Shown piece by piece: positions 27,501 to 38,741 of a DNA stretch of 64,000 bases. The notes below the pieces were generated by a model. It ran no database searches. It was not told the DNA's origin and saw only the letters and a program-made list of their open reading frames with translations. Source of the stretch: Dipetalonema caudispina (Eukaryota; Nematoda; Chromadorea; Rhabditida; Onchocercidae); assembly GCA_013365325.1 (NCBI GenBank), contig JABVXV010000148.1, forward strand, positions 81,836-145,835, given 5' to 3'. Both the position numbers and the translations under genes were made by a program. Every line of letters starts with the position of its first letter. The first letter of the stretch is position 1.

Positions 27501-28755
27501 TTCCATATCCTCAACAAAAAATGATAACGATATTTGGATTTTATCAATTTTCTGAACTTTAAGTATTTCCATCCATTGCCTTCAATGCAATCGACGGTTT
27601 AGTTCAACAAATTATTCGATATTACTAAATACAAATATTACTCCATTAAATCTGTACATCACATGCAAAAAACTTTCTAAGAAAGCAAAAAAGTTTTTTT
27701 TTGAAGCAAATTTGAGAGAAAGAAATACAAAAAATTTTGTATTACTTGAAATGACAAGTTAGGATCGCGCCAAATTTGTGCCAGTAAGATATGCATCTTA
27801 GAACTGCTGTGTATTTCGGAAATTTCAGATATCTAGAATTAGTAATCAATTAAATTTCTTCCTCTTCCGACAAGAAACTTAAAAAGCACAGAGATGAAAT
27901 AACACATGCTATAATTTACAAAAACAAAAAAGAAAAGCAGACGTAAAAGTTCGCAATCTAAAAATCAAAGGGAATTTTTAAGCATTCTTTTCTTCATAAT
28001 ATTCATTAAACTTCGAAGGAATGATCATTTTTAGTGAAAACCTGTTGAATGAGTACTTCAACGTCCACATCAACACCTTTTGCGGCTGGCACCAAATTTC
28101 GATCATATTTTTCCAACATATCCGACAATATTCTAAAATGTATTTTACGCTACGTTTGTTCGTTCATATATTACTGCAATCATTTGCGATGTTATCCTAA
28201 GCTTCGATTATCTTATCGGCTAATCAAAACGACCGTCACGTCGTACATAAGAAAATTAAAAGATAAAAACATTGCAAGGTAAAAGCTATATCGTTTCACA
28301 GAAAAATTAGGCTTAATAATCAAATAAATGAGACAACCTACTTCTACTTGGCTAACTATGGTTGCTTTATGAGAAAATGTATCTCTTTATGAAAAACTAA
28401 GATTTATTTAAAAAATGCCTAGAAAGATATCGCTTACTTTTCAGCTACTCCTTCACTTTGTCCCGAGACACATTTATTATTTGACATATTAATTTCACGA
28501 GAGTCTGCAAAAAATGGCAGTACATGTAATGTTTAATATATCATTGTGATGAAAAAGAAGTAAAAATATTGAAATCAATTTTCCTTTAATTTGAATAATT
28601 TTATTTGAAAAAATTTCAATAAGATCCGCTACCAAGCATATGTCGACATTTTCCGATACTGTCAGCAACAAAGCCAGAACGACATATACAATTCACTTTA
28701 CCCGTACTGCTACTTTTCTGACAAAATGATGAACGTAAGTCACACTTCTCACAAC
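24538..28755 (-). CDS. Cys-loop ligand-gated anion channel subunit with N-terminal EGF-like module
   Basis: Minus-strand exons in order: 28755-28633, 28504-28438, 28132-28042, 27551-27334, 27074-26840, 26477-26277, 25967-25713, 25520-25352, 24953-24842, 24625-24538. Every junction agrees in phase; 518 residues from the first listed exon. An EGF-like unit (C-x2-C-x6-C-x10-C-x-C-x11-C, with CRSGF) comes first. Then follow the ligand-binding domain (LEKYDRNLVP, KLWLPN), a 13-residue Cys-loop (C-EMDFSIFPMDRVE-C), M1 (LLQIYLPTYCMVLISW), M2 (PARVTVGVSSMMALTLQ), M3 (DLFMFGCVGYIFLSIVE), a basic M3-M4 loop, and M4 (FPISFTLLNLIYWMYY). PAR before M2 marks chloride-type selectivity in this family. The second, loop-C disulfide of glycine/GluCl-type receptors is absent. 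The ligand is unknown. The signal-peptide exon above 28755 was not found. Confidence 0.88.
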
Positions 28756-31562
28756 CTAAATTATTACTTCATATCGTAATAAACTCAATCGAGCAAGTAA
28801 TTACGTAAGTAATTAGGTAAAATGATAAGTTAGAAAATTAAAATCTTACAAAAAAGTGTTTAAATTAATGTCGTCGCAAAGATAACTACTTACTTCCCAC
28901 TTTCTTTTATCATTCAAAATATGCGCAAAATTACCTCTCTGCTATATTAGAAACAAATAATAAGGCACACAGTTATCATAGAAAAATATAATTGTACTTT
29001 ATTATTTCAAATATTTATGATATCGATGGAATTAAAGCAAATTTTTTAATTTACTGCCTAAGCAAGAAAATTACCTAAACGTTTAATATAAAATGCATTT
29101 GCTAGCAATGGCGCAATTGTCTTTTTAGACACAGACAAGGATAAGCATCAATCCTCGAGTAAAACTTAGAGTTTAAGTATTTAACATAATCGCAAAAAAT
29201 TGATCAAACTCATTACATTACTAATGCAGAAATATCAATTTCTTGCAAAGAAAAAGTTCGCGGTTAAATGCAGCAAAAGTTAAAATGACATTTTGTTACA
29301 AAAAGTCTGATATTGACTGATAGATGTATATCAGAATATTGAATATAGCCTTTTCATTCTTTTTTTTCGTTCTTTCTATTTCTATGAGCCGACAATTTTC
29401 TTCTGTCACTTTGATTGAATCGGTTTAGTTTGATCAAAATATCAGCGAGAAAAAAAAGGTTAAAGAGAATCGTTTACATTTCTGTTTATACTTAGATAGT
29501 TTGAAATGAATATGAAAGATAATTTGAATGTGGAAATATTTGTTGGAATTTTTCGATGTCTGATCGTTTAAATTATTATCGTTTATATCGATATACAAAT
29601 ATCATACAACAAAATTGCAGAATTATTTCTTATAATGCACATCGGTGTAACATAAAGTAGTAATGGTAGATGATAAAGTGTTGTAAAGAAAAAAAAAAAA
29701 AGCTTAAGAAGTTTATGAAATAAACCTGAAAGTTCTGTAGTCGCAGCTGCTTGAAAGGTTTGAATGATAAGTAGAGCAGTAGTTTTCAATAAAAAAATCA
29801 GGCTATACGGACAATTCATTCACCACATGTACCGATATTTCTTATATGAGTCCGATGGATCACAATAAAACTCATAAAATTCACCTGAAAAAATGAAAGC
29901 ACCTGATACAAGCATGCAGTAGTTCAAAACCTTCGAACTTTAATTGTTGCTTCAACTTCAAAGAGAAAATTGAATAAAGTGAAATAAATGAATAGGCCCT
30001 AATCAGAATATTTCAAGGAATCTTTACAACCTATCTTTCTTCTTCCAATCGTGTTTAAGCATACTTTGATGAAATTTGTCAACAGTAATTTATATTATCA
30101 GTGTATATTATCAAGTGTAGAAAACATCGAGAGTGCTGTAATGACGAGAAAATACTATCATGTTAGAGTGTGAAATTAAATAGTGTTGATAGCACCGATG
30201 ATTTTGAAATTGAGCAAGGATGAAAGAATTCGATTCAATCTCATTTTTGATCTAATTGTAGGATTCAAAATAATGAATGGATTCATTTTCGCTAACAGAA
30301 TCAGATCAAAACAACTTATGTTATCATGTGGTAGAAATGATTTCTGACGTAAAATGATCTCCTCTTTGTGTAAATTTGAAAAGGAGCTAGAGTTTATTGG
30401 AAACATGATACAAATCTTGTTACGATGAATTAAACAAATTTGTTGAAATCAAGTATATTGACAAAATCAAACATTCGAAATAGATAATTTATTGTTGTAA
30501 TTTAAATGATCCAAAGCCGACGATTAGATATATATCGATGGCAATTTTTTTTTTCACTTTGTACACCATACATTAACAGATAAATTAGCTTCATTAGCTT
30601 CATTTTTATTCTAATTTTTGAGTCAATGAAATATATTCTCATAGCTTCCTCATAACTACCTATTTGATCCATTTGTTTTGACCATTGCTAACTTCTCGGG
30701 AAAAGAAATCAAATCAGTTGAGGTACATTTCTTAAGGGATTGTTCAAAAAAATGGATGAACTAAGAGAAATAACTTCAAACGATTTATCCAATGAAATAG
30801 TGAATGCATTTATGATGATTAAGTGAATGTAAATTTTGAAATGAAATTTGTGGCGAGCAAACTTACTAATAAATAACCATTTTGGGTAAAATAAATGAAA
30901 AAGAAATGAAAAAATGCGCATTTAAAGGAAAGGTTTCAACGTACGTAACAAGTAAGAATCCATGGATTTTTTTGACTTCAATAAGACTTTTTTTTTTCTT
31001 TGTTATTTTATCAATAAGCCAATAACAGTTATTATTTTAAAAAGAATGAAACTTTTATGAAATTTAAAAAGAGGAAAAAAACTTATGCATAAGAACATGA
31101 AGAAATTAACACATGCATTCACATACAACTATTTATACTTACTTAAATTGTTACAAGATGATGGTTGAATGAATAATTTATTTCAAGGAAGCAAGAAATG
31201 GATAAGAACCCATTGAAATTTAAAAGTTTAATTAATAATAGCAATTTTTGATGATTAATAATGTATGGTGAAAAAGGTTAGAATAATTTTTTACATTAGT
31301 AGGAATAAATAGAGATGTTTATTTGACTGGGTAACATCAAGTGAAATCATTCATCCTAAAATATTTGCGGAATTTTCAACGATTCGAATATGCCCTGTTG
31401 TTAAGAACTTAATAGACAATAATAATTGTTCACTGAGGGAATATTTTAATATTAGAAACTAAATTGATTTAAAATTCCAACAATTTTTATGTTAGAGAAA
31501 TACTTTTAGAATTTGAGAAAAGACATCCCACTGGCATGAAAGTCAATTATTGTTGTGTTTAC
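28756..31562. other. Gene-poor stretch, possibly 5' exons of the channel gene
   Basis: No clear gene. One exon-like minus-strand piece at 29884-29823 follows a TTTTTTCAG acceptor (frame contains EFYEFYCDPSDSYKKYRY), but it does not phase-match the channel's first known exon without a missing exon. A minus-strand ATG near 29000 (MITVCLIIC) could phase-match but is very short. Confidence 0.3.
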
Positions 31563-31678
31563 GTTGGGAAACGGAAATGTAAAATCAAAATGAAAGCAAA
31601 TGCATTTTTTCCTGGAGCTCCAGGCCAAATATCATTTCGTTCACACGGTACTTGTGGGAAAGTAGGCGATTTAGTTTT
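31563..31678 (-). other. Possible orphan exon
   Basis: A 116-base open piece with an acceptor (AAACAG) above and a GTAAAC donor below. The frame includes PTFPQVPCERNDIWPGAPG and then a hydrophobic run. The plus strand also reads open here, so coding strand and reality are uncertain. It might belong to the 5' part of the channel gene, but the phase does not match directly. Confidence 0.22.
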
Positions 31679-33616
31679 CTGTTTAAGACTTTTGCTAATC
31701 TTCAGGAAGTACTGAACCAGGTCTGACTAGCCTGATAGGATATTTCATTTATTCTTGGACGGTAATTCATTGATTTCACATATTTGTCAATGTGGGCCTC
31801 CTTTTTTTTTTTTTTTCAGATTTCTTTTTGATGCTTTAATTTTCTCTTCAATTCTTCCATTACAATTACCGAATGTATTTCTTTTCAAATATTTGTTTTG
31901 TACAAATTTCCCATCACAATTTTAAGCATAATAAAAATGTATCACGAAATTATCTTACTTTTCTCAGCAGATTTTTTTTTTTTTTTTTTGCAGAAATATT
32001 AAAAATTGATGCAAAATTGTTGTTAGAAATTAAGACTATTAATGCAAGGAAGAATGAATTCAACTATTTTATTCGATACAAATTGCATTACTAAAAAAAA
32101 AAAAAAAAATATTTCGACAGAATATTTTGACGTTTATCTGTTTACCTTTTCCCCAAACATTTACTGATAAAAAAAAGCACAAATTCTTCTTGTCAGTATT
32201 TAACTTTTCATTCATTAGTATAGTAGCTGTAACTTTTCTTAACTTCAAAATCTTTTTAGTTTTCACAAATATAACCAATTGCTAGCTGTTTTGTTAGCTT
32301 GGAATGAATGTTATCAGATGCATTATCAACTAAATAATTGAAGATTTTTTGGAATTCTTTGCAGGAAAAAAAAAATTGAAATATAATATGCTAAATAAGA
32401 AAAAATTTCAATATTAGCTATTAAAGAATAGAAAATATTCAAGTTTGTACTTGTTAAATTGTTTCATCTACAACCATTTTATCAATAGCACTGATGAAAT
32501 AATTCCATCGAATAACAGTGAAAACATTCACTGATACGTTGTTCATTGGCAATTAGAGCAAGTGCTAAAATAATTAAACTTTGTCTTTCTTTTTTTCCAA
32601 TAAATTTCAACACTAATTATGCTAGAATTATTATTTAGGTTATCTGACATAATCAGTAGTCTAAATAGTTAAAAGTAACTGAAAAATATGAATCGGAAAA
32701 TCATGGGTATAATAATACAAAGTTTTTATGTTTGTGATACGGATCAGGAAATGGCTGATTCATATTTCAGCAGATATTGTGAGGAATGAAAGACAATCAT
32801 TTGATGAGTAAACATTTCGTGTGAAATTGCCAATAAAATTCATTTTTTCTCAAATATATGATTTAGTTTACTTAGGGTAAGATTATTGAATTAACTAACA
32901 ATAAATTTTGATAATATCCAAAATGAAAAAACATACAAATGTATAAAATATGTCTGAGATATTATAAAAGAGAGGTAAGTTACATTTCTTGACATTTTTA
33001 CATTTTATAAGACATTCCCTTTAGCTTCATTTTTATCATTTTCATTTTAAAATTGATAAAATGAATAGTGATTGTTCTAATGAAATTAGACAGATTATGG
33101 CTAATAGCTTATTGTAAGATTTTTAGCGAATTTTTCTGCAACTAATTCATATTTTATCAATACTTCGCTGATAAATGTGTGAGTAAGGAGTTCAGAGAGC
33201 AGCAAAATTATATTAGCTCTTATAATTTCCACCACATATCGAACATTTCCTCATCTATCCATTCATCTTCTTCACTATTTATGAAATGAAGTAATTAATT
33301 GAAATCAAAGAATTATTAGTATATAAGTAAAAATTTCAAGCATAGCATCAAGATAATACAACACTTATCAAAACTGTTCCATCCTTATGAGATTATTATC
33401 AATGTCTTCAGAGAATTACTTTATCCTAAACTAACCTTCTTTACTTAAAAATTTAACTCATTAAGCTATTATTCGAACATAAAGTAGAATATCTTATGCC
33501 ATTAAGTAAGTTTTATATTAAAAAAACCCTTTTTGCTTCCTTCACCTTTTTCAACATTGACGAAATCATTAGTATCTTGAGAATAACAACACGTTCCTTC
33601 ACGTATTCTACCACGT

Positions 33617-33617
<1 letters not shown>

Positions 33618-33658
<41 letters not shown>
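33618..33658. repeat. (AC)n microsatellite, about 20 units
   Basis: Uninterrupted CA/AC dinucleotide run. It generates the artificial Cys-Val frame on the minus strand. Confidence 0.95.
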
Positions 33659-33663
<5 letters not shown>

Positions 33664-33877
33664 ACACACATATGGTGTACTACCGTATTTCCAACTTCCA
33701 AAGAATAAACATCATTTAAAAGACTACGGTTACTCGCAGAATGCATCATTCATAATACGATATTAAGCTTTGGATTCTTTAACCAAATACTTCTTCATAC
33801 ATTGGACCTATCAATAAATGGAATATTATTACTTGAAGTAGTCTAATCAGCCAAGAGCCAATAAGTTACAATGTTAT

Positions 33878-33897
33878 ATGCATGCATGCATGCATGC
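33878..33897. repeat. (ATGC)5 tetranucleotide repeat
   Basis: Five perfect ATGC units; the repeat is self-complementary. Confidence 0.9.
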
Positions 33898-35884
33898 AGT
33901 TAAATGGATTAAGTTTCGAAAGGATAACTGTTTATTTGTTACAGAATAAATATAATTTAGTATAATGTCATATTTTAGCGATAGAAATTTTGCTCAGTCT
34001 AACTTACTTTCTTCAAACAACAGCTAAGATGAGATCGCTATAGCTAATTTGTGAGCAACTACTGGTTGTAAGAACAAAATGCTGAAAATACCTCACCAAT
34101 GAAGGAAATAAACAAATTTTGGTAAATCTTAAATTTAAATCAAATTAATGAATGCTTTTACATATATTATCACAGAATATACAACATATACAAATTTGAT
34201 GATATATACTTGGGGAATAAATATTTATAAGTGAAATGATACCATTCTTCTTAATTTCAAGTATTGATTGATACATATGATTCTTTGTTATGATTAGTTG
34301 AAATATATATTTTAAGGTCCATTTCTGCTGCATATTCTCCTGGTGTATTTTGTTTTTATACCTGTGATATTTCTATTTAAGATTAGATTTCTCCAATGAA
34401 AAAAAAAAAAAAAGGAAAATATTCTTCTTCATAAATGTAAAAATTTATGATGAAATTGAAGAAAAAATATGTTAAAGATTGATTGTAAATCAAGAGCAAA
34501 TTTGATCATTTATATAGCTGAAAAAAAAAAGAGTCAACAAATCAAACATTTCTTTAAAATTTTACAAGTTGTAGGGATGAAATATTTTGAGAGAAATCTA
34601 GTAATTCATCAGAAATCTTTTTCAATCATTGAACGCAGAATGTTAGCGGTATCTTGAGAAGGATTAGGAATGATAATAACTGCCAAGTTGATATGTTTAA
34701 TTAATTCGATTGGTTAAACAACTGCTATTTCTCTGATTTTCAACAAGTTAAAGAGAGGAAAAAAAAATAGTGGACATCATCATGATAAATGGAATGAAAC
34801 AAAAGATTCATTAATCAAACACAAATATATAATTCTTCTTCTGCTCCATTTAATTTATTGATATACAATTAAATATATGACATGGTAGAGTTTTAATTTT
34901 TCTTAGAAACTTTTTTAAAATTGTTGACGAAATTTACTTTCTTGTACCAAAGTAATCACCATAGAATGAAATGTTTGGTTTTAAAAAGAAAAGAAAAAAA
35001 AAAAACAAGGCGTAGATGGGAGAGGCAAAGAAGGAGTTAATAACAATAAATACTTCTGAAATTCTTGCCACGAAAGAGGGATCGAGAACAGCTGTCGTAA
35101 GAATATAACAATCTACGATATGATTGGTACAAGATAGATTAGTCTGATAAATGTCAACAAATATCCGGGAAATAGATTTCTGGAAGAAAATATTTTCTTC
35201 CAAAAATTGTAATACATATTTTACGACATATTGTATCGTATCATGAAATATATATTATGATGATTCATTTTTTTCTCTTTATTTCCTCATTATAAAGCAT
35301 TTCTTTTTTTGTTTCTATGCATAGATAAATATTAATTTTGATTTTCAAATGTTCAATTTTATTCCATCGTCATATGAAACTTTACTAAACGCATTCACTC
35401 AGTAATTTTTCCGGCTATTCTTGGTGTTGCTGACTGTTACTTTACATCCAGAATAGCTAATGATGGTGCTTCATCATTTTAGATCAGAACTGTGATCCAT
35501 CATCAAATTCGTGAACGAACTTCTTGGTCGACCAGCTGACATTTATTCGCTCTCTGTTATATAATAAGCAGGTATAATGGAATATCAGAAATCGGTAATC
35601 AAAAAATTAGATCAATAGTTTCTGGTAATTCACGCCAATTCAAATTGAACATCGCGCCACTATTCCCTTACCTTAGTTATAGTGCAACTATAAATAAAAT
35701 TTTATTGTAATCTGAGAGGGAATTTGTTGAACAACAAATTCTTCCATTCATATTGTAATGTTCTACAATACAAAAGATTCACAGTCGAATCCCAAAAATC
35801 CTTTTTATCAGACATCGGCTGATTTTATCATACATAACATGAGTATATTTTAACATAATTATATTAACAAAAATTATATTTCAG

Positions 35885-36420
35885 ATGTTGCAAGAAAAAT
35901 AAAAAACATTCAAAACAACATATACACGGAAAATATGTACATCGAAAAGAGTGGATAGCAGATGACAATGTTATGCCACAAGAACTATCTCCTTACTCAC
36001 AGAAATGGATCAGAGAAAATGTTCAACTACTAAATGATATCAGCTCAATATTTAAGTTAATTCATCCACAAGTTAAGCTGTCCATGATTAATTTCGGATT
36101 TCAGCAGACTTGTTTCAGAGTTAACGTGTTGCAGCATACATTAATCTTTCGTAATTTGAAATATCCTAGTACTTCAATATTGAGTTTAAAACTTTAGTGT
36201 CAGAAATCATCTGGACTGAAATCTTAGCTTGTCTGACTTCAATTCCAAACATTTTTTTAAGAGAATGTACAATTCCAAAACCTTCCCAGGACTTGAGTAC
36301 CGCTATCGAAACACTCAATCTGGCAAACGTAAGTTTATTTCCATCTTTTAATTACTCCTAATTACCTTTTCAATATTTCTGTTATATACAAGCTTCCAGA
36401 TAGGATCTGAAATCAACTAA
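35885..36420 (+). CDS. Protein of unknown function, 5' end not found
   Basis: Exons 35885-36150, 36198-36328 and 36400-36420, agreeing in phase, with stop at 36418-36420. The first exon opens after TTTCAG in phase 2 and starts CCKKNKKHSKQHIHGKYV, very basic, so at least one upstream exon is missing unless translation starts at the ATG at 35973 (MPQELSPYSQKW). The rest looks like an ordinary soluble helical protein (KWIRENVQLLNDISSIF; EIIWTEILACLTSIPN). The first intron would be only 47 bases. The minus strand is also partly open across 36200-36330, so the model is provisional. Its last bases overlap the stop codon of the convergent ITFG2-like gene by 8 bases. No family recognised. Confidence 0.42.
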
Positions 36421-38741
36421 GTACAGATGAGAGATCAATTCGATAAACAGCAACTTTGAAGTAGACAGTACATATGCAAAAAAGAATTTCGTTTTCGTTC
36501 CGGCCTGGCACAGCAGTAATACGATCCGCATCCGGTAGAACCGTTGCTTTCGCTATAAGATACGCTCGACAAGTCTGCAATGCAGACTCATCAAAAATCT
36601 CATATTACCATACACAACTCAAATACTCCCAACTTCATAAGGTTTTTTAGCATTTAATTTTGGAAAAAAAAAAGAAGAAATAATCATATGAACATGAAGT
36701 CTTGAAAGTTGACCAAACAAAAAGCGTCTTTATACATGAACTTACGGCATGATCATTCCATCCATAGATGAGTAAGTTACCGAAAATGTCCAGTGTCATC
36801 ACGATATACATACTCTGCAGATTAACAGTAGTTGCACAAATGAAATCGCCTGCCGGATTCTCCAGCGTTATCTCAGTATCACTTTCTGTAAGAGCAGAAA
36901 ATGCTTCAAATACAGTATACATAGGATACCACATGAATCATCTGAATATGCGGTGGAAATTACGGGAAGTTCAGCTTTCAATGGCGGAGTGTTCAATGCT
37001 GAATATGATCAAATAAAAATCAAGAGCTAAACCAAGCAGAATGATTCAGGTTGCTGATAATTTTCCACAAGAGTTAACATAGCTAATACTGTTCCTGCTG
37101 TTTTATAAGCAAATAAACAACTATGAAATCACCTGGATTGATTACGAGCAGCCTAGCGGCAAGTGATCCAACCAAGCTCAGATATATCGGTTGATTGGGA
37201 ACTATAAGCTCTCGATTTGAAGGGTTGGAAGCCAATGTTTGCGGCAAAATATTACAGCTGTTTGAAGCAAAATCGATTTTTACCACATAATTCTCATTTT
37301 GTTCTGCCAGGAGTGCATAATACAGACCAGAAGTTGTGATACCAATTGCAAAACCATAAACATGAGATGGTACTTCATATTTGTTTAATGGTGCCAGATG
37401 ATTCGCAACATACCGATAAGTTCTTACTAAAATTCATATTTAAAAAAGACCATGATTCTAAACTTTAAAGCATCATCAAGATTTACCCATATTCTACCAA
37501 AGTATATTGGATCTTATCGAAACAAGATCTAGACCACTCATAATCGACACAGATTCTACTTTTAGATAAAAAATTTATATTTGAAGAAAGCTATAACCGA
37601 ATAAATAGTTCAAGGCAGGAAAGATAAAGTATGTCTGAGAGACAACAGTACAATTAACTGACCGCATCGATCAGTCATCAGAACCAATAACTCTGATGAA
37701 CCATCACCATCAATATCACCGATATATGAAGTGCATATATTGGCCTGAACGAGCTGCTCAAAAAGTGGTAAAGGTTTGTGTAACTCTCCGTTTTGGGCAT
37801 CCGTCAGTGGGAAATCGAAAGAACGTATCTGACCACTTGCTGATATTGCAACTATTTCGTCGCTAAAAATATCTGATGACAATTACGTAACTATACATAG
37901 AATATCAGGCGGAATAACACTCCACTGGTAAAAGATTATAATATGAGTCGTTTGGAGCTTATTTTAAGCCCGAGAAGGTGTTACAATAATTTTCTCGCTT
38001 TATAAACCGACCTGCTCTGTCTTAGTTTACCAAAACAAATTGTTGTCAAAGGACTTTTGAAGATATTTTCCAATTTTATATATTGCCTGCTGGTTGTAAA
38101 GAATAGTAACTGAAATAAACTAATAAAATGAATATGAATGAAGAAATCATTCATAATACCGGAAAAGATCGAAGTAAAAATAAGGATAGATTGGGAACAA
38201 AATGAATGAGCAATGAAAAAATCTACTTACACTAGAATAATCAAAAAAGGATTTTAAAACATTAAAAACCATCATCAATCTTCAGTCTAGGAAATTACAT
38301 AGAAACAGAGATTCTTACTCTGTCATTGGAAAATATCCCAGTAGAAAAACTCAATAAACACGAACTCGAACGATATTTTTGTCTTCTATCTTTTTACTTT
38401 ACCTGATATCAAAGAAAAGTTTTGTTCCAACTCACTGTTCCGCATACAGTTGACAGAATGATTCTAGAACAGTTATTAATGTATCAAACCTCAACCTCGC
38501 GCTTAGATCTTTTTGATCCTAAATTCAAACACAGATTCTCCAAGTAATACATCATTGGTATCACTATCCATGTCAGAAAAAACTAGGAAAGACTAACATC
38601 GCCATTACATTTGCCGATAATGATGAAAAGCTGTTGATGATTTCGTGACCATACCATTAGTACACTAGAAGAAGGTGTATTAAGATGGGTAGCAAACAAA
38701 GCTGAAGCATTAACATTTACGCCAGGTCTCGAAATCTTCAT
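36413..38741 (-). CDS. itfg2: ITFG2-like FG-GAP repeat protein (KICSTOR component homolog)
   Basis: Core minus-strand exons 38109-38031, 37872-37663, 37426-37133, 36998-36914, 36881-36746 and 36574-36413. Upstream exons 38741-38666 and 38582-38533 are likely; total 363 residues, all in phase. The second exon has an FG-GAP calcium-type loop, DMDSDTNDVLLGES, and the fourth has GDIDGDGSSELLVLMTDR then VRTYRY, which line up with the beta-propeller repeats of ITFG2 (in human, DIDGDG...TDR-VVR). The C-terminus (KVAVYRIDLSSVLS) matches its last propeller blade. In vertebrates ITFG2 belongs to the KICSTOR complex, which brings GATOR1 to lysosomes to restrain TORC1; that role here is inference. The frame holds only if a 32-base intron (36882-36913) is removed. 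That is unusually short, so a frameshift or sequence error is the alternative. Shorter than the human protein. Confidence 0.68.

Larger units (their letters stand above)
31679..35884. other. Gene-poor stretch with simple repeats
   Basis: AT-rich, homopolymers and two microsatellites (listed). At 35400-35570 short frames on both strands look slightly coding-like, but none is bounded by consistent splice sites. Confidence 0.4.

Noticed and set aside
33513..33749. Minus-strand Cys-Val repeat protein
   Set aside because: Produced by the (AC)n microsatellite.
36507..36650. Plus-strand frame VIRSASGRTVAFAIRYAR
   Set aside because: Antisense to the last ITFG2-like exon, which matches the family C-terminus.
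36768..37016. Plus-strand 82-codon frame
   Set aside because: Shadow of ITFG2-like exons on the minus strand.
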